NCBI RefSeq assembly: GCF_018069875.1 | Contig: NZ_JAGQDF010000006.1 | Coordinates: 186,001 to 250,000 of the forward strand | Direction of reading: 5' to 3' | DNA from: Ideonella alba | GTDB taxonomy: Bacteria > Pseudomonadota > Gammaproteobacteria > Burkholderiales > Burkholderiaceae_C | DNA length: 64,000 nt | Shown here: piece after piece, positions 7,847 to 16,833 of the stretch | Layout of the letters: each line of letters opens with the position of its first letter | How positions within the stretch are numbered: the first letter of the stretch is position 1 | Translations under genes and position numbers: made by a program | The notes under the pieces: generated by a model | Seen by the model: only the letters and a program-made list of their open reading frames with translations | The model's database searches: none | Told to the model about the DNA's origin: nothing

Positions 7847-9568
7847 TCAGCCGCCCTGCCCCGGCTTGTCGCGGTACATCGCCACGTCGGCGCGCTGTAC
7901 CAGGGTGTCGACGTCCTGACCGTCGCGCGGGTAGATGGCCACGCCCACCGACAGGCTCAGCTCCACGTCCTGGCCCAGGCCCGGGGTCTGCAGCGGCAGC
8001 TCCATGCTGCGCTTGAGCTTGTCCACCACATGGCGGGCATCGGCCTCGGTGCTGATCTGGTCGAGCAGCACCAGGAATTCGTCACCGGCCCAGCGCGCCA
8101 CCATGTCGCCCTCGCGCAGCTGCGCCTGCAGGCGCTGACCCAGTGCCACCAGCACGCGGTCACCGGCGTCATGGCCGAAGCGGTCGTTGACCTCCTTGAA
8201 GCGGTCCAGGTCCAGGAACAGCACCGCGAACATGCCGCCGTCGGCCGAGCGGCGCTGCCGCGCCATGCGCTCTTCCAGCCGGCGCAGCACCGCCTCGCGG
8301 TTGGCCAGGCCGGTCAGCCGGTCGGTGGTCAGGCGCTGCGTCATCGCCTGGAAGCTCTTGGCCAGGTCACCGATCTCGTCGCCGCGGCGGATGCCCAGCG
8401 GGGCACTGAAGTCGCCCTCGCCCACGCGCCGCGCGGCCACACTGAGCTGGCGCAGGTCGCGCGCCACCACGCTGAGGCTGGCCAGGCCGATGCCGATGGC
8501 CAGCAGCGCCGCCAGCACCGCCAGTGCCAGCGTGCGGTAGACGTTGTCGGTGATGCGCTGCAGGAAGTCCGAGCGCGGCACCGCCACCGCGATCACCCAG
8601 TCCAGGCCGGCGTCATCGCGGATGCGCGCCCAGGCCACCTGCACCGCGGCGCCGTCGGGCCCGCTGATCTTGACGGTGCGGGTGGCGCCGTGGTCGCCCG
8701 GCAGCGCGATCAGCTCGCGCACCGCCCGGTGGGTGGCCACCAGCAGCGGGTCGTCGGACTGCTCGGCGTCCAGCCGCTCGCTGCGCCCGCTCGTCCCCTG
8801 GCGCAGGTAGCTGCCGCGCGAGGTGGCGATCAGCTTGCCGTCGGGCTCGGCCACAAAGGCCAGGCCATTGGGCGACAGCGGCAGCGAGCGCACGAAGTCG
8901 CTCAGCGACTGCAGCGACACATCGGTGGCCACCACGCCGCCCAGACCGCCGTCGGCATTGGGCACGCGCCGCGCCCGCGTGGCCACCAGGCCCTGGGTGC
9001 GAAAGTCGATGTAGATGGACGTCCAGATCTCGGCCCCGCTGTCGCGGCTGGCGCGGTACCAGGGTCGCTCGCGCGGCTCGAAGACCTTGTCCTCGACCAC
9101 CGGATCGACCAGCGCCCCGCGGATGCCATGGACCTTGTACAGGGTGCGCGGACCGCTGCCTTCGGTGCGCAGGCGCACCTGGGCGTCCTGGGCAGAGTCG
9201 CGCCACAGGCCGAAGAAATGGCCCTGCTCGTCGCCGTAATAGGCGTAGTTGTTGAGTTCGCGGTGGACCGAGGTGGCCTGCCAGAAGCGGGTGCGCAAGG
9301 CATCGACCTCATCGGCCAGGCGCACCGGGGCAGTCAGACCCTCGGGGAACGCCACCTCCAGCACCGCGGCCGAGCCGAAGACATGCTTCTCCACCGCCTG
9401 GGAGATGCGACCCACCGTCTCACCCAGCAACTGTCCGGACAGCGAGTCCACGGCCTCGCGCCCGGCCCGGTAGGACAGCAGCCCGATCATGATCGCCAGC
9501 AGCAGCACCAGCACCACATAGGGCACGGTCAGCAGTTGACGCAGGCTGAGGCTGCGAAAGAACGCCAT
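7847..9568 (-). CDS. Membrane diguanylate cyclase (dCache-HAMP-GGDEF)
   Basis: 573 residues. Order: transmembrane helix about 10-33; a large periplasmic sensor of dCache type (YRASRDSGAEIWTSIYIDFR and GVVATDVSLQSLSDFV are typical of Cache folds); transmembrane helix near 345-365; HAMP; GGDEF. The active site reads AGDEF at about 494-498, a functional variant of GGDEF. An RxxD inhibitory site (REGD) lies five residues before it, so feedback inhibition by c-di-GMP is expected. No EAL domain. The ATG at 9568 has GGAG upstream and follows an in-frame GTG. Probably couples an external small molecule to c-di-GMP. Confidence 0.92.
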   Translation of the reverse strand: MAFFRSLSLRQLLTVPYVVLVLLLAIMIGLLSYRAGREAVDSLSGQLLGETVGRISQAVEKHVFGSAAVLEVAFPEGLTAPVRLADEVDALRTRFWQATSVHRELNNYAYYGDEQGHFFGLWRDSAQDAQVRLRTEGSGPRTLYKVHGIRGALVDPVVEDKVFEPRERPWYRASRDSGAEIWTSIYIDFRTQGLVATRARRVPNADGGLGGVVATDVSLQSLSDFVRSLPLSPNGLAFVAEPDGKLIATSRGSYLRQGTSGRSERLDAEQSDDPLLVATHRAVRELIALPGDHGATRTVKISGPDGAAVQVAWARIRDDAGLDWVIAVAVPRSDFLQRITDNVYRTLALAVLAALLAIGIGLASLSVVARDLRQLSVAARRVGEGDFSAPLGIRRGDEIGDLAKSFQAMTQRLTTDRLTGLANREAVLRRLEERMARQRRSADGGMFAVLFLDLDRFKEVNDRFGHDAGDRVLVALGQRLQAQLREGDMVARWAGDEFLVLLDQISTEADARHVVDKLKRSMELPLQTPGLGQDVELSLSVGVAIYPRDGQDVDTLVQRADVAMYRDKPGQGG

Positions 9569-9740
9569 CACCGACTCCGGAGCACCGGACTCCCTGTCCC
9601 TCGGGCCGGAAGTCCTTCTTTTTGATTGGTGGGGTCAGTGTAGACAGGGCCGATGACTTTGATCCCCTGGGGTCGGCGCCTTGAATCAACTATGCATCAC
9701 AACAAAGATGCTTTTTGGAGACAGTTTTCGCCACAGAAAG

Positions 9741-9763
9741 TGAAAAACCGCCTTTCGGCGGTG
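9741..9763 (-). terminator. Rho-independent terminator of the DUF3149 gene
   Basis: Read on the minus strand, the 6-bp stem ACCGCC/GGCGGT with a GAAA tetraloop (9747-9762) is followed directly by TTTTTCA. It lies 76 bp after the stop of the small membrane protein gene and before the next minus-strand gene. Confidence 0.8.
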
Positions 9764-9838
9764 TGACGAAATGCAGCCAGCCCCGTGGCGCCCACCTGCT
9801 CGGGTCGCCAGGCGGGTGCAGCGCCGGGGCTGCGGGAG

Positions 9839-9997
9839 TCACTTGATCAGGCCGGCGGCGCGGGCGCGCGCCTCATCCTCGCGGATGTGCTTGATGAAGT
9901 AGTTGACGTAGAACCAGCCCATGCCCAGCGTGAAGGCGATCACGCCGGCACTCAGCAGGCCATAGTCGGTGGTGAAGAAGTCGCGCAGAGCATGCAT
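9839..9997 (-). CDS. DUF3149-family small membrane protein
   Basis: 52 residues. It starts MHALRDFFTTDYGLLSAGVI, a strong match in pattern to the DUF3149 family (short proteins with an [LF]FxTDYGLxS start, one transmembrane helix and a charged tail). Here the helix is about residues 14-34, then KHIREDEARARAAG. Function of the family is unknown. The ATG at 9997 has GAGGAG at the right distance; the other nearby ATG is out of frame. It has its own terminator at 9741-9763, so it is likely transcribed as a single gene. Confidence 0.85.
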   Translation of the reverse strand: MHALRDFFTTDYGLLSAGVIAFTLGMGWFYVNYFIKHIREDEARARAAGLIK

Positions 9998-10112
9998 GGT
10001 GTTCTCCTCTCAGGATCGTTGCGGCGATGCCATGATCAGACGCCACTGCCGCCCCGGACCGGTTGAGAAAACGCAAGCTTGGCCGCCGCCGCGCGCGCGA
10101 CGTTGACGCAGA

Positions 10113-11183
10113 TCAGCGGTGCGCCTCGCCCAGCGACACGCCCAGGCCGCGGGCCACCGCCAGCAGCGGGTGATCCAGCGGCACATTGCGGCTCTTGCCG
10201 GCCACCTCGGACAGCGGCACGCTGGCGCAGTCCTCACCGTGGAGCGTGACCATGCGGCCCCACTCGCCCCGGCGCACCAGTTGTGCCGCGTGGTAGCCGA
10301 AGCGGGTGGCCAGCACGCGGTCGTAGGGCGTGGGCGAGCCGCCGCGCTGCACATGCCCGAGCAGCGTGGTGCGCACCTCGCTGGACAGCAGCGGTTGCAG
10401 TTGCTGCTGCAGCCACTGGCCCACGCCGCCCAGGCGGATCGGGTCGGGGCTGTCGGCCAGCGTGGCGCGCACGGTCAGCTCGCGGCCGGCGGCACGCGCC
10501 CCTTCGGCGATGCAGATCAGGGTGCATCCGTCGCCGGCTTCGCGCTCGGCGCACAGCCGGGCGACGGCCTCGACGGAGAACGGCAGCTCGGGCAGCAGGA
10601 TCATGTCGGCGCCCCCCGCCATGCCGCCCTCCAGCGCGATCCAGCCGGCGTAGCGGCCCATGGTCTCGGCGATCATCACCCGGCCATGGCTGCGCGCGGT
10701 GGTCTCCAGCCGGTCCAGCGCCTCGGCGACCACGGCCACCGCGCTGTCGAAGCCGAAGGTGCGGTCGGTGTGCGCCAGGTCGTTGTCGATGGTCTTGGGC
10801 ACCCCCACGACCGGCAGGCCCAGCGGCTCGAAGCGGTGGGCGATGCTCATCGTGCCGTCGCCACCAATCACCACCAGCCCGTCCAGGCCCAGCTCACGGG
10901 CGAAGGCCAGAGCCTGCGCCGAACAGTCCGCCCCGTCCGCGCCAAAGTAGTGGAACGGATCGCAGCGGTTGTGCGTGCCCAGGATCGTGCCCCCCTGGGC
11001 CAGGATGCCCTGCACCTCACGCAGCCCCAGCGGCCGCACGCTGCGCGTCAGCAGCCCCAGAAAGCCCCGCTCGATGCCGGTGACCCGCGCGCCGCACTCG
11101 TTGATCAGCGCCAGCGTCACCGCCCGGATCACCGCATTCAGGCCCGGGCAGTCGCCGCCGCCGGTGAGGATGCCGATGTGCAT
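10113..11183 (-). CDS. pfkA: 6-phosphofructokinase, mixed ATP/PPi-group sequence
   Basis: 356 residues, PfkA superfamily. Start MHIGILTGGGDCPGLNAVIR is the phosphate-binding loop. The donor-specificity positions read GGDGT (Gly as in ATP enzymes; PPi enzymes have Asp) and PKTIDND (Lys as in PPi enzymes and group III enzymes; E. coli PfkA has Gly). This Gly/Lys pairing is that of group III ATP-dependent enzymes such as those of actinobacteria. MGRYAGWIAL and HVQRGGSPTPYDR are the other family blocks. Catalyses fructose-6-phosphate phosphorylation in glycolysis. The ATG at 11183 is chosen since the family N-terminus begins there. Confidence 0.9.
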   Translation of the reverse strand: MHIGILTGGGDCPGLNAVIRAVTLALINECGARVTGIERGFLGLLTRSVRPLGLREVQGILAQGGTILGTHNRCDPFHYFGADGADCSAQALAFARELGLDGLVVIGGDGTMSIAHRFEPLGLPVVGVPKTIDNDLAHTDRTFGFDSAVAVVAEALDRLETTARSHGRVMIAETMGRYAGWIALEGGMAGGADMILLPELPFSVEAVARLCAEREAGDGCTLICIAEGARAAGRELTVRATLADSPDPIRLGGVGQWLQQQLQPLLSSEVRTTLLGHVQRGGSPTPYDRVLATRFGYHAAQLVRRGEWGRMVTLHGEDCASVPLSEVAGKSRNVPLDHPLLAVARGLGVSLGEAHR

Positions 11184-11249
11184 GGAGAGGAGTCCTTTGG
11201 TGGTCCTGATGTCGTCGCATAGCCTACACCGCCCAAGTGGCAGCTGGCT

Positions 11250-11487
11250 GCCCACAGCGGCCGCAGGCCGCTGTGGGCCAAGGCCCCGAACGTTGGGCTC
11301 CCCCCAGCCCCCCTCCGAGAGGGTGGCTCCAGTCAGAACCACAAAAGGTGGTGCGCCAAGCGTGCCAGCGCCACGCCGGCCGGCAGGCCGGCCCGAAGCT
11401 CATGCTGGAGCCCCCTTCTTGGAGGGGGGCTGGGGGGAGCTCAACGGAATAGGGCTCTGCCCACAGCGGCCTGCGGCCGCTGTGGGC
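11250..11487. repeat. Mirror-image intergenic repeat element with 29-bp perfect inverted ends
   Basis: The two ends, 11250-11278 and 11459-11487, are exact reverse complements, and each is itself a hairpin with 13-bp arms (GCCCACAGCGGCC, loop GCA or TGC). Inside them lies a second, imperfect inverted pair of about 38 bp rich in C then G runs (about 11295-11332 and 11405-11442). The centre has a further GC palindrome near 11376-11393. It fills most of the 331-bp gap between the divergent pfkA and dapC genes. No ORF, so a REP/BIME- or MITE-like element. Confidence 0.8.
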
Positions 11488-11514
11488 AGGAAGCTGACCC
11501 CTGATAATGCTGCG

Positions 11515-12708
11515 ATGAACCCGCTGCTCGGCTCGCTCAACCCCTACCCGTTCGAAAGACTGCGCGAACTCACCAAGGGCATCGTCCCGAATCCGGCGAT
11601 GCGGCCGATCAGCCTGGGCATCGGCGAGCCCAAGCACCCGGCGCCGCCGCTGGTGGAGCGTGCGCTGTGCGGGAACCTGGACGGGCTGTCGAACTACCCG
11701 CCGACCATCGGCGAGCCGGCGCTGCGCGAATCGATCGCTGGCTGGGTGCAGCGGCGTTATGGCGTGGCGCTGAACCCGGCCACCGAGGTGCTGCCGGTGC
11801 TGGGTTCGCGCGAGGCGCTGTTCTCGCTGGCGCAGGTGGTGCTGGACCCGGCCGAGCGCGACGCCGTGGTGGTCTGCCCCAACCCGTTCTACCAGATCTA
11901 CGAGGGTGCGGCGCTGCTGGGCGGCGCCCAGCCGGTGTTCGCCAACTCCGACCCGGCGCGCAACTTCGCCTGCGACTGGTCGGCCATCGACGAGGCCACC
12001 TGGGCCCGCACCCGACTGGTCTATGCCTGCTCGCCGGGCAACCCCACCGGCGCGGTAATGCCGCTGGGCGAGTGGCAGCGCCTGTTCGAGTTGAGCGATC
12101 GCTACGGCTTCGTCATCGCCAGCGACGAGTGCTACTCCGAAATCTACTTCAACGACCAGGCGCCACTGGGCGGTCTGCAGGCCGCACAGGCCCTGGGCCG
12201 CGGCTTCAGGAACCTGGTGATGCTGTCCAGCCTGTCCAAGCGCAGCAATGTGCCGGGCATGCGCTCGGGCTTCGTGGCCGGTGATGCCGCGATCATCAAG
12301 CCCTACCTGCTCTACCGCACCTACCACGGCAGCGCGATGAGCAAGCTGGTGCAGATGGCCAGCATCGCCGCCTGGAACGACGAGGCGCATGTCGAGGCCA
12401 ACCGGGCGCTGTACCGCCTGAAGTTCGACCGCGTCACGCCGATGCTGGCCGAGGTGCTGGACGTGCGCCTGCCCGACGCCGCGTTCTACCTGTGGGCCGG
12501 CGTGCCCGGGGGTGACGACGTGCGCTACGCCCAGGACCTGCTGGCTCAATACAATGTGGCCGTCCTGCCCGGCAGCCTGCTGGCGCGCGACGCGCATGGC
12601 GTGAATCCGGGTGCCGGCCGCATCCGCATGGCGCTGGTGGCCGGTGTCGACGAATGCGTCGAGGCCGCCGAGCGCATCGTCGCCTTCACCCGCGCCTGGC
12701 GCCCCTGA
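11515..12708 (+). CDS. dapC: Succinyldiaminopimelate transaminase
   Basis: 397 residues, class I/II PLP aminotransferase. Seen: [14 protein letters not shown] near 30; the [12 protein letters not shown] block near 178; [11 protein letters not shown] near 203 (Asp and Tyr contacting PLP); [15 protein letters not shown] near 241, containing the PLP lysine. Converts N-succinyl-2-amino-6-ketopimelate to N-succinyl-LL-diaminopimelate for lysine and peptidoglycan. First gene of dapC-dapD-pilU-dapE-prmB, followed by dapD after 25 bp. No ribosome site; GATAAT ends 6 bases before the ATG, hinting at a leaderless transcript. Confidence 0.93.
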   Translation: MNPLLGSLNPYPFERLRELTKGIVPNPAMRPISLGIGEPKHPAPPLVERALCGNLDGLSNYPPTIGEPALRESIAGWVQRRYGVALNPATEVLPVLGSREALFSLAQVVLDPAERDAVVVCPNPFYQIYEGAALLGGAQPVFANSDPARNFACDWSAIDEATWARTRLVYACSPGNPTGAVMPLGEWQRLFELSDRYGFVIASDECYSEIYFNDQAPLGGLQAAQALGRGFRNLVMLSSLSKRSNVPGMRSGFVAGDAAIIKPYLLYRTYHGSAMSKLVQMASIAAWNDEAHVEANRALYRLKFDRVTPMLAEVLDVRLPDAAFYLWAGVPGGDDVRYAQDLLAQYNVAVLPGSLLARDAHGVNPGAGRIRMALVAGVDECVEAAERIVAFTRAWRP

Positions 12709-12733
12709 ACACCCACCTCCAAGAGACAACGCC

Positions 12734-13564
12734 ATGAGCGACCAACTGCAAGCCCTGATCGACGCCGCCTGGGAACAGCGCACCACCATCAACGCCAGCA
12801 CCCACGGTGAGGTGCGCGAGGCGGTGAACCAGGTCATCGCCGACCTGAATGCCGGCCGCCGCCGCGTGGCCACCCGCGAAGGCGTGGGCCAGTGGACCGT
12901 GCACCAGTGGCTGAAGAAGGCCGTGCTCCTGTCCTTCCGCCTGAACGACAACAAGGTCATGCGCGCCGGTGACCTGACCTACTTCGACAAGGTCGACACC
13001 AAGTTCTCGCACATGAAGGAGTCCGAGGTCGCCGCCGCCGGCGTGCGCGTGGTGCCGCCGGCCGTGGCGCGCCGCGGCAGCTACATCGCCAAGGGCGCGG
13101 TGCTGATGCCCAGCTACGTCAACATCGGCGCCTACGTCGATGAAGGCACGATGGTCGACACCTGGGCCACCGTGGGCTCCTGCGCGCAGATCGGCAAGAA
13201 CGTGCACCTGTCGGGCGGCGTGGGCATCGGCGGCGTGCTCGAGCCGCTGCAGGCCAACCCCACCATCATCGAAGACAACTGCTTCATCGGCGCGCGCTCC
13301 GAGGTGGTCGAAGGCGTCATCATTGAAGAGCACTCGGTGCTGGGCATGGGCGTCTACATCGGCCAGTCCACCCCCATCTTCGACCGCGCCACCGGCGAGA
13401 TCAGCTACGGCCGCGTGCCCTCGGGCTCGGTGGTGGTCAGCGGCAACCTGCCCAAGAAGGCCGCCAACGGCGCCGACTACAGCATGTACGCTGCGATCAT
13501 CGTCAAGCGCGTGGATGCCCAGACCCGCTCGAAGACCAGCATCAACGAGCTGCTGCGCGACTGA
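12734..13564 (+). CDS. dapD: Tetrahydrodipicolinate N-succinyltransferase
   Basis: 276 residues, standard DapD length. The N-terminal helical domain is followed by a left-handed beta-helix of hexapeptide repeats ([20 protein letters not shown] through [15 protein letters not shown] and [15 protein letters not shown]). It transfers succinyl from succinyl-CoA to tetrahydrodipicolinate, the step before DapC. Acts as a homotrimer in the cytoplasm. AAGAGACAACGCC precedes the ATG. Confidence 0.96.
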   Translation: MSDQLQALIDAAWEQRTTINASTHGEVREAVNQVIADLNAGRRRVATREGVGQWTVHQWLKKAVLLSFRLNDNKVMRAGDLTYFDKVDTKFSHMKESEVAAAGVRVVPPAVARRGSYIAKGAVLMPSYVNIGAYVDEGTMVDTWATVGSCAQIGKNVHLSGGVGIGGVLEPLQANPTIIEDNCFIGARSEVVEGVIIEEHSVLGMGVYIGQSTPIFDRATGEISYGRVPSGSVVVSGNLPKKAANGADYSMYAAIIVKRVDAQTRSKTSINELLRD

Positions 13565-13608
13565 TCTTTCCCCGCCCAGCGTCAACCCGACCCACCGGAG
13601 GCCTGCCC

Positions 13609-14796
13609 ATGATCGCGATGGAACGCGTGCTGAACCTGATGGCCCAGAAGGCCGCCTCCGACGTCTTCCTGTCGGCCAATGCGCCGGTGCTGCTGAAGAT
13701 CAACGGGCAGATGGTCCCGATCACCGACCACGTGCTGGCGCCGGGCGACCCGCGCAGCATGCTGGCCGAGATCCTGACGCCGCTGCAGATGGAAGAGCTG
13801 GAGCAGCAGGGCGAGCTCAACATCGGCATCGGCGTGCCCAAGGTCGGCAGCTTCCGCCTGTCGGCCTTCAAGCAGCGCGCCACCTTTGCAGCGGTGATCC
13901 GCTGCATCCCGATCAAGATCCCGTCGATCGACACGCTGAACCTGCCCGCCACGCTGGCCACGCTGGCGCTGGAAAAGCGCGGCCTGATCCTGATGGTGGG
14001 CGCCACCGGCACCGGCAAGAGCACCACGATGGCCTCGATGCTGGAGTGGCGCAACCAGCACCTCACCGGCCACATCCTCACGATCGAGGACCCGATCGAG
14101 TTCCTGTTCACCAACAAGCGCTCGGTGGTCAACCAGCGCGAGGTGGGCCGCGACACCGCCAGCCTGCACATCGGCCTGAAGAACGCGCTGCGCCAGGCGC
14201 CCGACTGCATCATGATCGGCGAGATCCGCGACCGCGAGACGATGTCGCAGACCCTGTCCTACGCGCTGTCGGGCCACCTGGTGCTGGCCACGCTGCACGC
14301 CAACAACAGCTACCACGCGCTCAACCGCGTGGTCTCGTTCTACACGCCCGAGGCGCGCCCCGCACTGCTGGCCGACCTGGCCGCGGCCACCAAGGCGGTG
14401 GTGTCGCAGCGCCTGCTCAAGGCCAATGCCGGCGGCCGGCTGCCGGCGGTCGAGGTGCTGCTGAACTCCAAGCTGATCTCCGAGATGATCGAGGCTGGCG
14501 ATTTCGGCGGCGTGCGCGAGGCCATGGAGCGCTCGCTGGCCGAGGGCTCGCAGACCTTCGAGCAGGACCTGGCGCGCCTGATCACTGAAGGCGTGGTGTC
14601 GCAGGAAGAGGGCATGATCCACGCCGATTCGCCCACCAACCTGTTGTGGCGTCTGCAGAACGACAACGGCCCGGTCTCGCGCACGCCGCCGTCCAAGCCC
14701 GAGCCCGAGAGCCCCTCGTTCACCGAGATCACGCTGGATGTGGTGCCCGAAGGCGCCCGCCAGCCCAAGCCCCTGATTTCCGCGCGCACGCGCTGA
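13609..14796 (+). CDS. pilU: PilT/PilU-family type IV pilus retraction ATPase
   Basis: 395 residues. Seen: N-terminal PAS-like domain ([20 protein letters not shown]); Walker [12 protein letters not shown] (about 132-142); Asp box [12 protein letters not shown]; Walker [12 protein letters not shown]; and [11 protein letters not shown] as the His box. The length and C-terminal extension (about 45 residues, Pro-rich) resemble PilU rather than PilT (about 345 residues). It sits alone among dap genes without other pil genes, an arrangement known in this order. GGAG precedes the ATG at good spacing. Confidence 0.88.
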   Translation: MIAMERVLNLMAQKAASDVFLSANAPVLLKINGQMVPITDHVLAPGDPRSMLAEILTPLQMEELEQQGELNIGIGVPKVGSFRLSAFKQRATFAAVIRCIPIKIPSIDTLNLPATLATLALEKRGLILMVGATGTGKSTTMASMLEWRNQHLTGHILTIEDPIEFLFTNKRSVVNQREVGRDTASLHIGLKNALRQAPDCIMIGEIRDRETMSQTLSYALSGHLVLATLHANNSYHALNRVVSFYTPEARPALLADLAAATKAVVSQRLLKANAGGRLPAVEVLLNSKLISEMIEAGDFGGVREAMERSLAEGSQTFEQDLARLITEGVVSQEEGMIHADSPTNLLWRLQNDNGPVSRTPPSKPEPESPSFTEITLDVVPEGARQPKPLISARTR

Positions 14797-14806
14797 CCCT
14801 GCCCCG

Positions 14807-15952
14807 ATGTCCGACACGCTGCGCCTGCTCGAGGACCTGCTCGCCCGCGCCTCCGTCACCCCCGATGACGCCGGCTGCCAGGCCCTGATCGCCGAGCGGC
14901 TGTCGGCCGCCGGCTTCACGCCCACCCACCTGCCTTTCGGGCCTGACACCTTCCGGGTGCAGAACCTGTGGGCCGCCCGCCCCGGCCCGCGACCCGGCCC
15001 CACCGTGGTCTTCGCCGGCCACACCGATGTGGTCCCCACCGGCCCGCTGGCGCACTGGACCAGCGACCCCTTCGTGCCCAGCTACCGCGACGGCAAGCTG
15101 TTCGCGCGCGGCGCCGCCGACATGAAGACCTCGCTGGCCGCCATGGTGGTGGCCGTCGAGGAATTCGTGCAGGCCCACCCCGGCCACGCCGGCCGCATCG
15201 CCTTTCTGCTGACCAGCGACGAGGAAGGCCCGTCGGTGGACGGCACGGTCAAGGTGGTCGAGTGGCTGCAGCAGCGCGGCGAACAGCTCGATTGCTGCAT
15301 CGTCGGCGAGCCCACCTCGGTCAGCCGCCTGGGCGACATGATCAAGAACGGCCGCCGCGGCTCCTTGTCGGGCAAGCTCACCGTCACCGGCGTGCAAGGC
15401 CATGTGGCCTACCCGCAGCTGGCCAAGAACCCGGTGCACCTGGCCGCGCCGGCGCTGGCCGAGCTGGCTGCTGCCACCTGGGACGCCGGCAACGACTACT
15501 TCCCGCCCACCACCTTCCAGATCTCCAACCTGCACGCCGGCACCGGCGCCACCAACGTGATCCCGGGCGAGCTGGTGGTGGACTTCAACTTCCGCTTCTC
15601 CACCGCTTCCACGCCCGAGGACCTGAAGGCCCGCGTGGCCCGCATCCTCGACCGCCAGCAGCTGCAGTGGCGCATCGACTGGACGCTGGGCGGCTCGCCC
15701 TTCCTGACGCCTGAAGGATCGCTGGTGGCGGCCCTGCGCGACGCCATCCAGGCCGAGACGGGCCTGAGCACCGAGCTGTCCACCACTGGTGGTACCTCGG
15801 ACGGCCGCTTCATCGCGCGCATCTGCGAGCAGGTGGTCGAGTTCGGCCCGGTCAATGCGACGATCCACAAGATCGACGAACACGTCGCGGTCGATGCGGT
15901 CGAGCCCCTGAAGAACATCTACCGGCGCACGCTGGAGGCGCTTCTGACATGA
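14807..15952 (+). CDS. dapE: Succinyl-diaminopimelate desuccinylase
   Basis: 381 residues, M20 metallopeptidase family. Zinc ligands are visible in [11 protein letters not shown] (His), GAADMK (bridging Asp), the catalytic Glu of [10 protein letters not shown], and [10 protein letters not shown] (Glu/Asp region). The C-terminal RPxATNVIPG-like region [19 protein letters not shown] and a final His ([10 protein letters not shown]) complete the site. Releases succinate to give LL-diaminopimelate, so dapC, dapD and dapE form three consecutive pathway steps. It ends with an ATGA overlap into prmB. Confidence 0.96.
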   Translation: MSDTLRLLEDLLARASVTPDDAGCQALIAERLSAAGFTPTHLPFGPDTFRVQNLWAARPGPRPGPTVVFAGHTDVVPTGPLAHWTSDPFVPSYRDGKLFARGAADMKTSLAAMVVAVEEFVQAHPGHAGRIAFLLTSDEEGPSVDGTVKVVEWLQQRGEQLDCCIVGEPTSVSRLGDMIKNGRRGSLSGKLTVTGVQGHVAYPQLAKNPVHLAAPALAELAAATWDAGNDYFPPTTFQISNLHAGTGATNVIPGELVVDFNFRFSTASTPEDLKARVARILDRQQLQWRIDWTLGGSPFLTPEGSLVAALRDAIQAETGLSTELSTTGGTSDGRFIARICEQVVEFGPVNATIHKIDEHVAVDAVEPLKNIYRRTLEALLT

Positions 15953-16833
15953 CCGTGATCGAACTGATCGAGCGCTGCAGCGCCCGCCTGGAGGAGGCGG
16001 GCGTTTCGTTTGGGCATGGCACGACCAACGCCTTCGACGAAGCCGCCTGGCTGGTGCTGTGGGCCATGAAGCAGCCGCTGGACGCGCTGGAAGACGTGGC
16101 CGAGTCCACCATGCCCGCTGCCGCCGAGCAGCGCGCGCTGGACCTGGTGGAACAGCGCATCGCCACCCGCCGCCCCGCCGCCTACCTGACCGGCGAAGCC
16201 TGGCTGCAGGGCGTGCCCTTCACCGTGGACGAGCGCGTCATCGTGCCGCGCAGCCTGATCGCCGAATGCCTGGCCGACGGCACGATCGACGCCTGGCTCA
16301 GCGACCGCACCCAGCAGGTGCTGGACCTGTGCACCGGCAACGGCAGCCTGGCCGTGCTGGCCGCGATGGCCTGGCCCGACGTGCAGGTCACCGGCGCCGA
16401 CCTCAGCGCCGACGCCCTGGCCGTGGCCACGCTGAATGTGCGGCGCCATGAGCTGGTTGACCGCATCACCCTGGTCCAGGGTGACGGCCTGGCCGCCGTG
16501 GCCGGCCGGCGGTTTGATCTGATCCTGTGCAACCCGCCCTACGTCAACGCCGAGTCCATGGCCGCCCTGCCGCCCGAGTACCGTGCCGAGCCGGAAATGG
16601 CGCTGAGCGGCAACCTGGCTGGCGGCACCGACGGCATGGACTTCATCCGCCCGCTGCTGGCCCAGGCCGCTGATCACATGACGGACGACGCCGTGCTGGT
16701 GCTGGAGATCGGCCACGAGCGGACCTTCTTCGAGGCCGCCTTCCCGCGCCTGGAGGCGGTGTGGCTGCCCACCAGTGCGGGCGATGACCAGGTGCTGCTG
16801 CTGACCCGCGCCGCACTGGAGGCCGCCCGATGA
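15949..16833 (+). CDS. prmB: Ribosomal protein L3 N5-glutamine methyltransferase
   Basis: 294 residues. The N-terminal helical domain leads to [18 protein letters not shown], characteristic of PrmB as opposed to PrmC. SAM motif I is [16 protein letters not shown], and the catalytic NPPY motif is in [14 protein letters not shown]. PrmB methylates a glutamine of ribosomal protein L3. It overlaps dapE by 4 bp and the ABC-F gene by 4 bp (ATGA each time). Confidence 0.92.
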   Translation: MTVIELIERCSARLEEAGVSFGHGTTNAFDEAAWLVLWAMKQPLDALEDVAESTMPAAAEQRALDLVEQRIATRRPAAYLTGEAWLQGVPFTVDERVIVPRSLIAECLADGTIDAWLSDRTQQVLDLCTGNGSLAVLAAMAWPDVQVTGADLSADALAVATLNVRRHELVDRITLVQGDGLAAVAGRRFDLILCNPPYVNAESMAALPPEYRAEPEMALSGNLAGGTDGMDFIRPLLAQAADHMTDDAVLVLEIGHERTFFEAAFPRLEAVWLPTSAGDDQVLLLTRAALEAAR

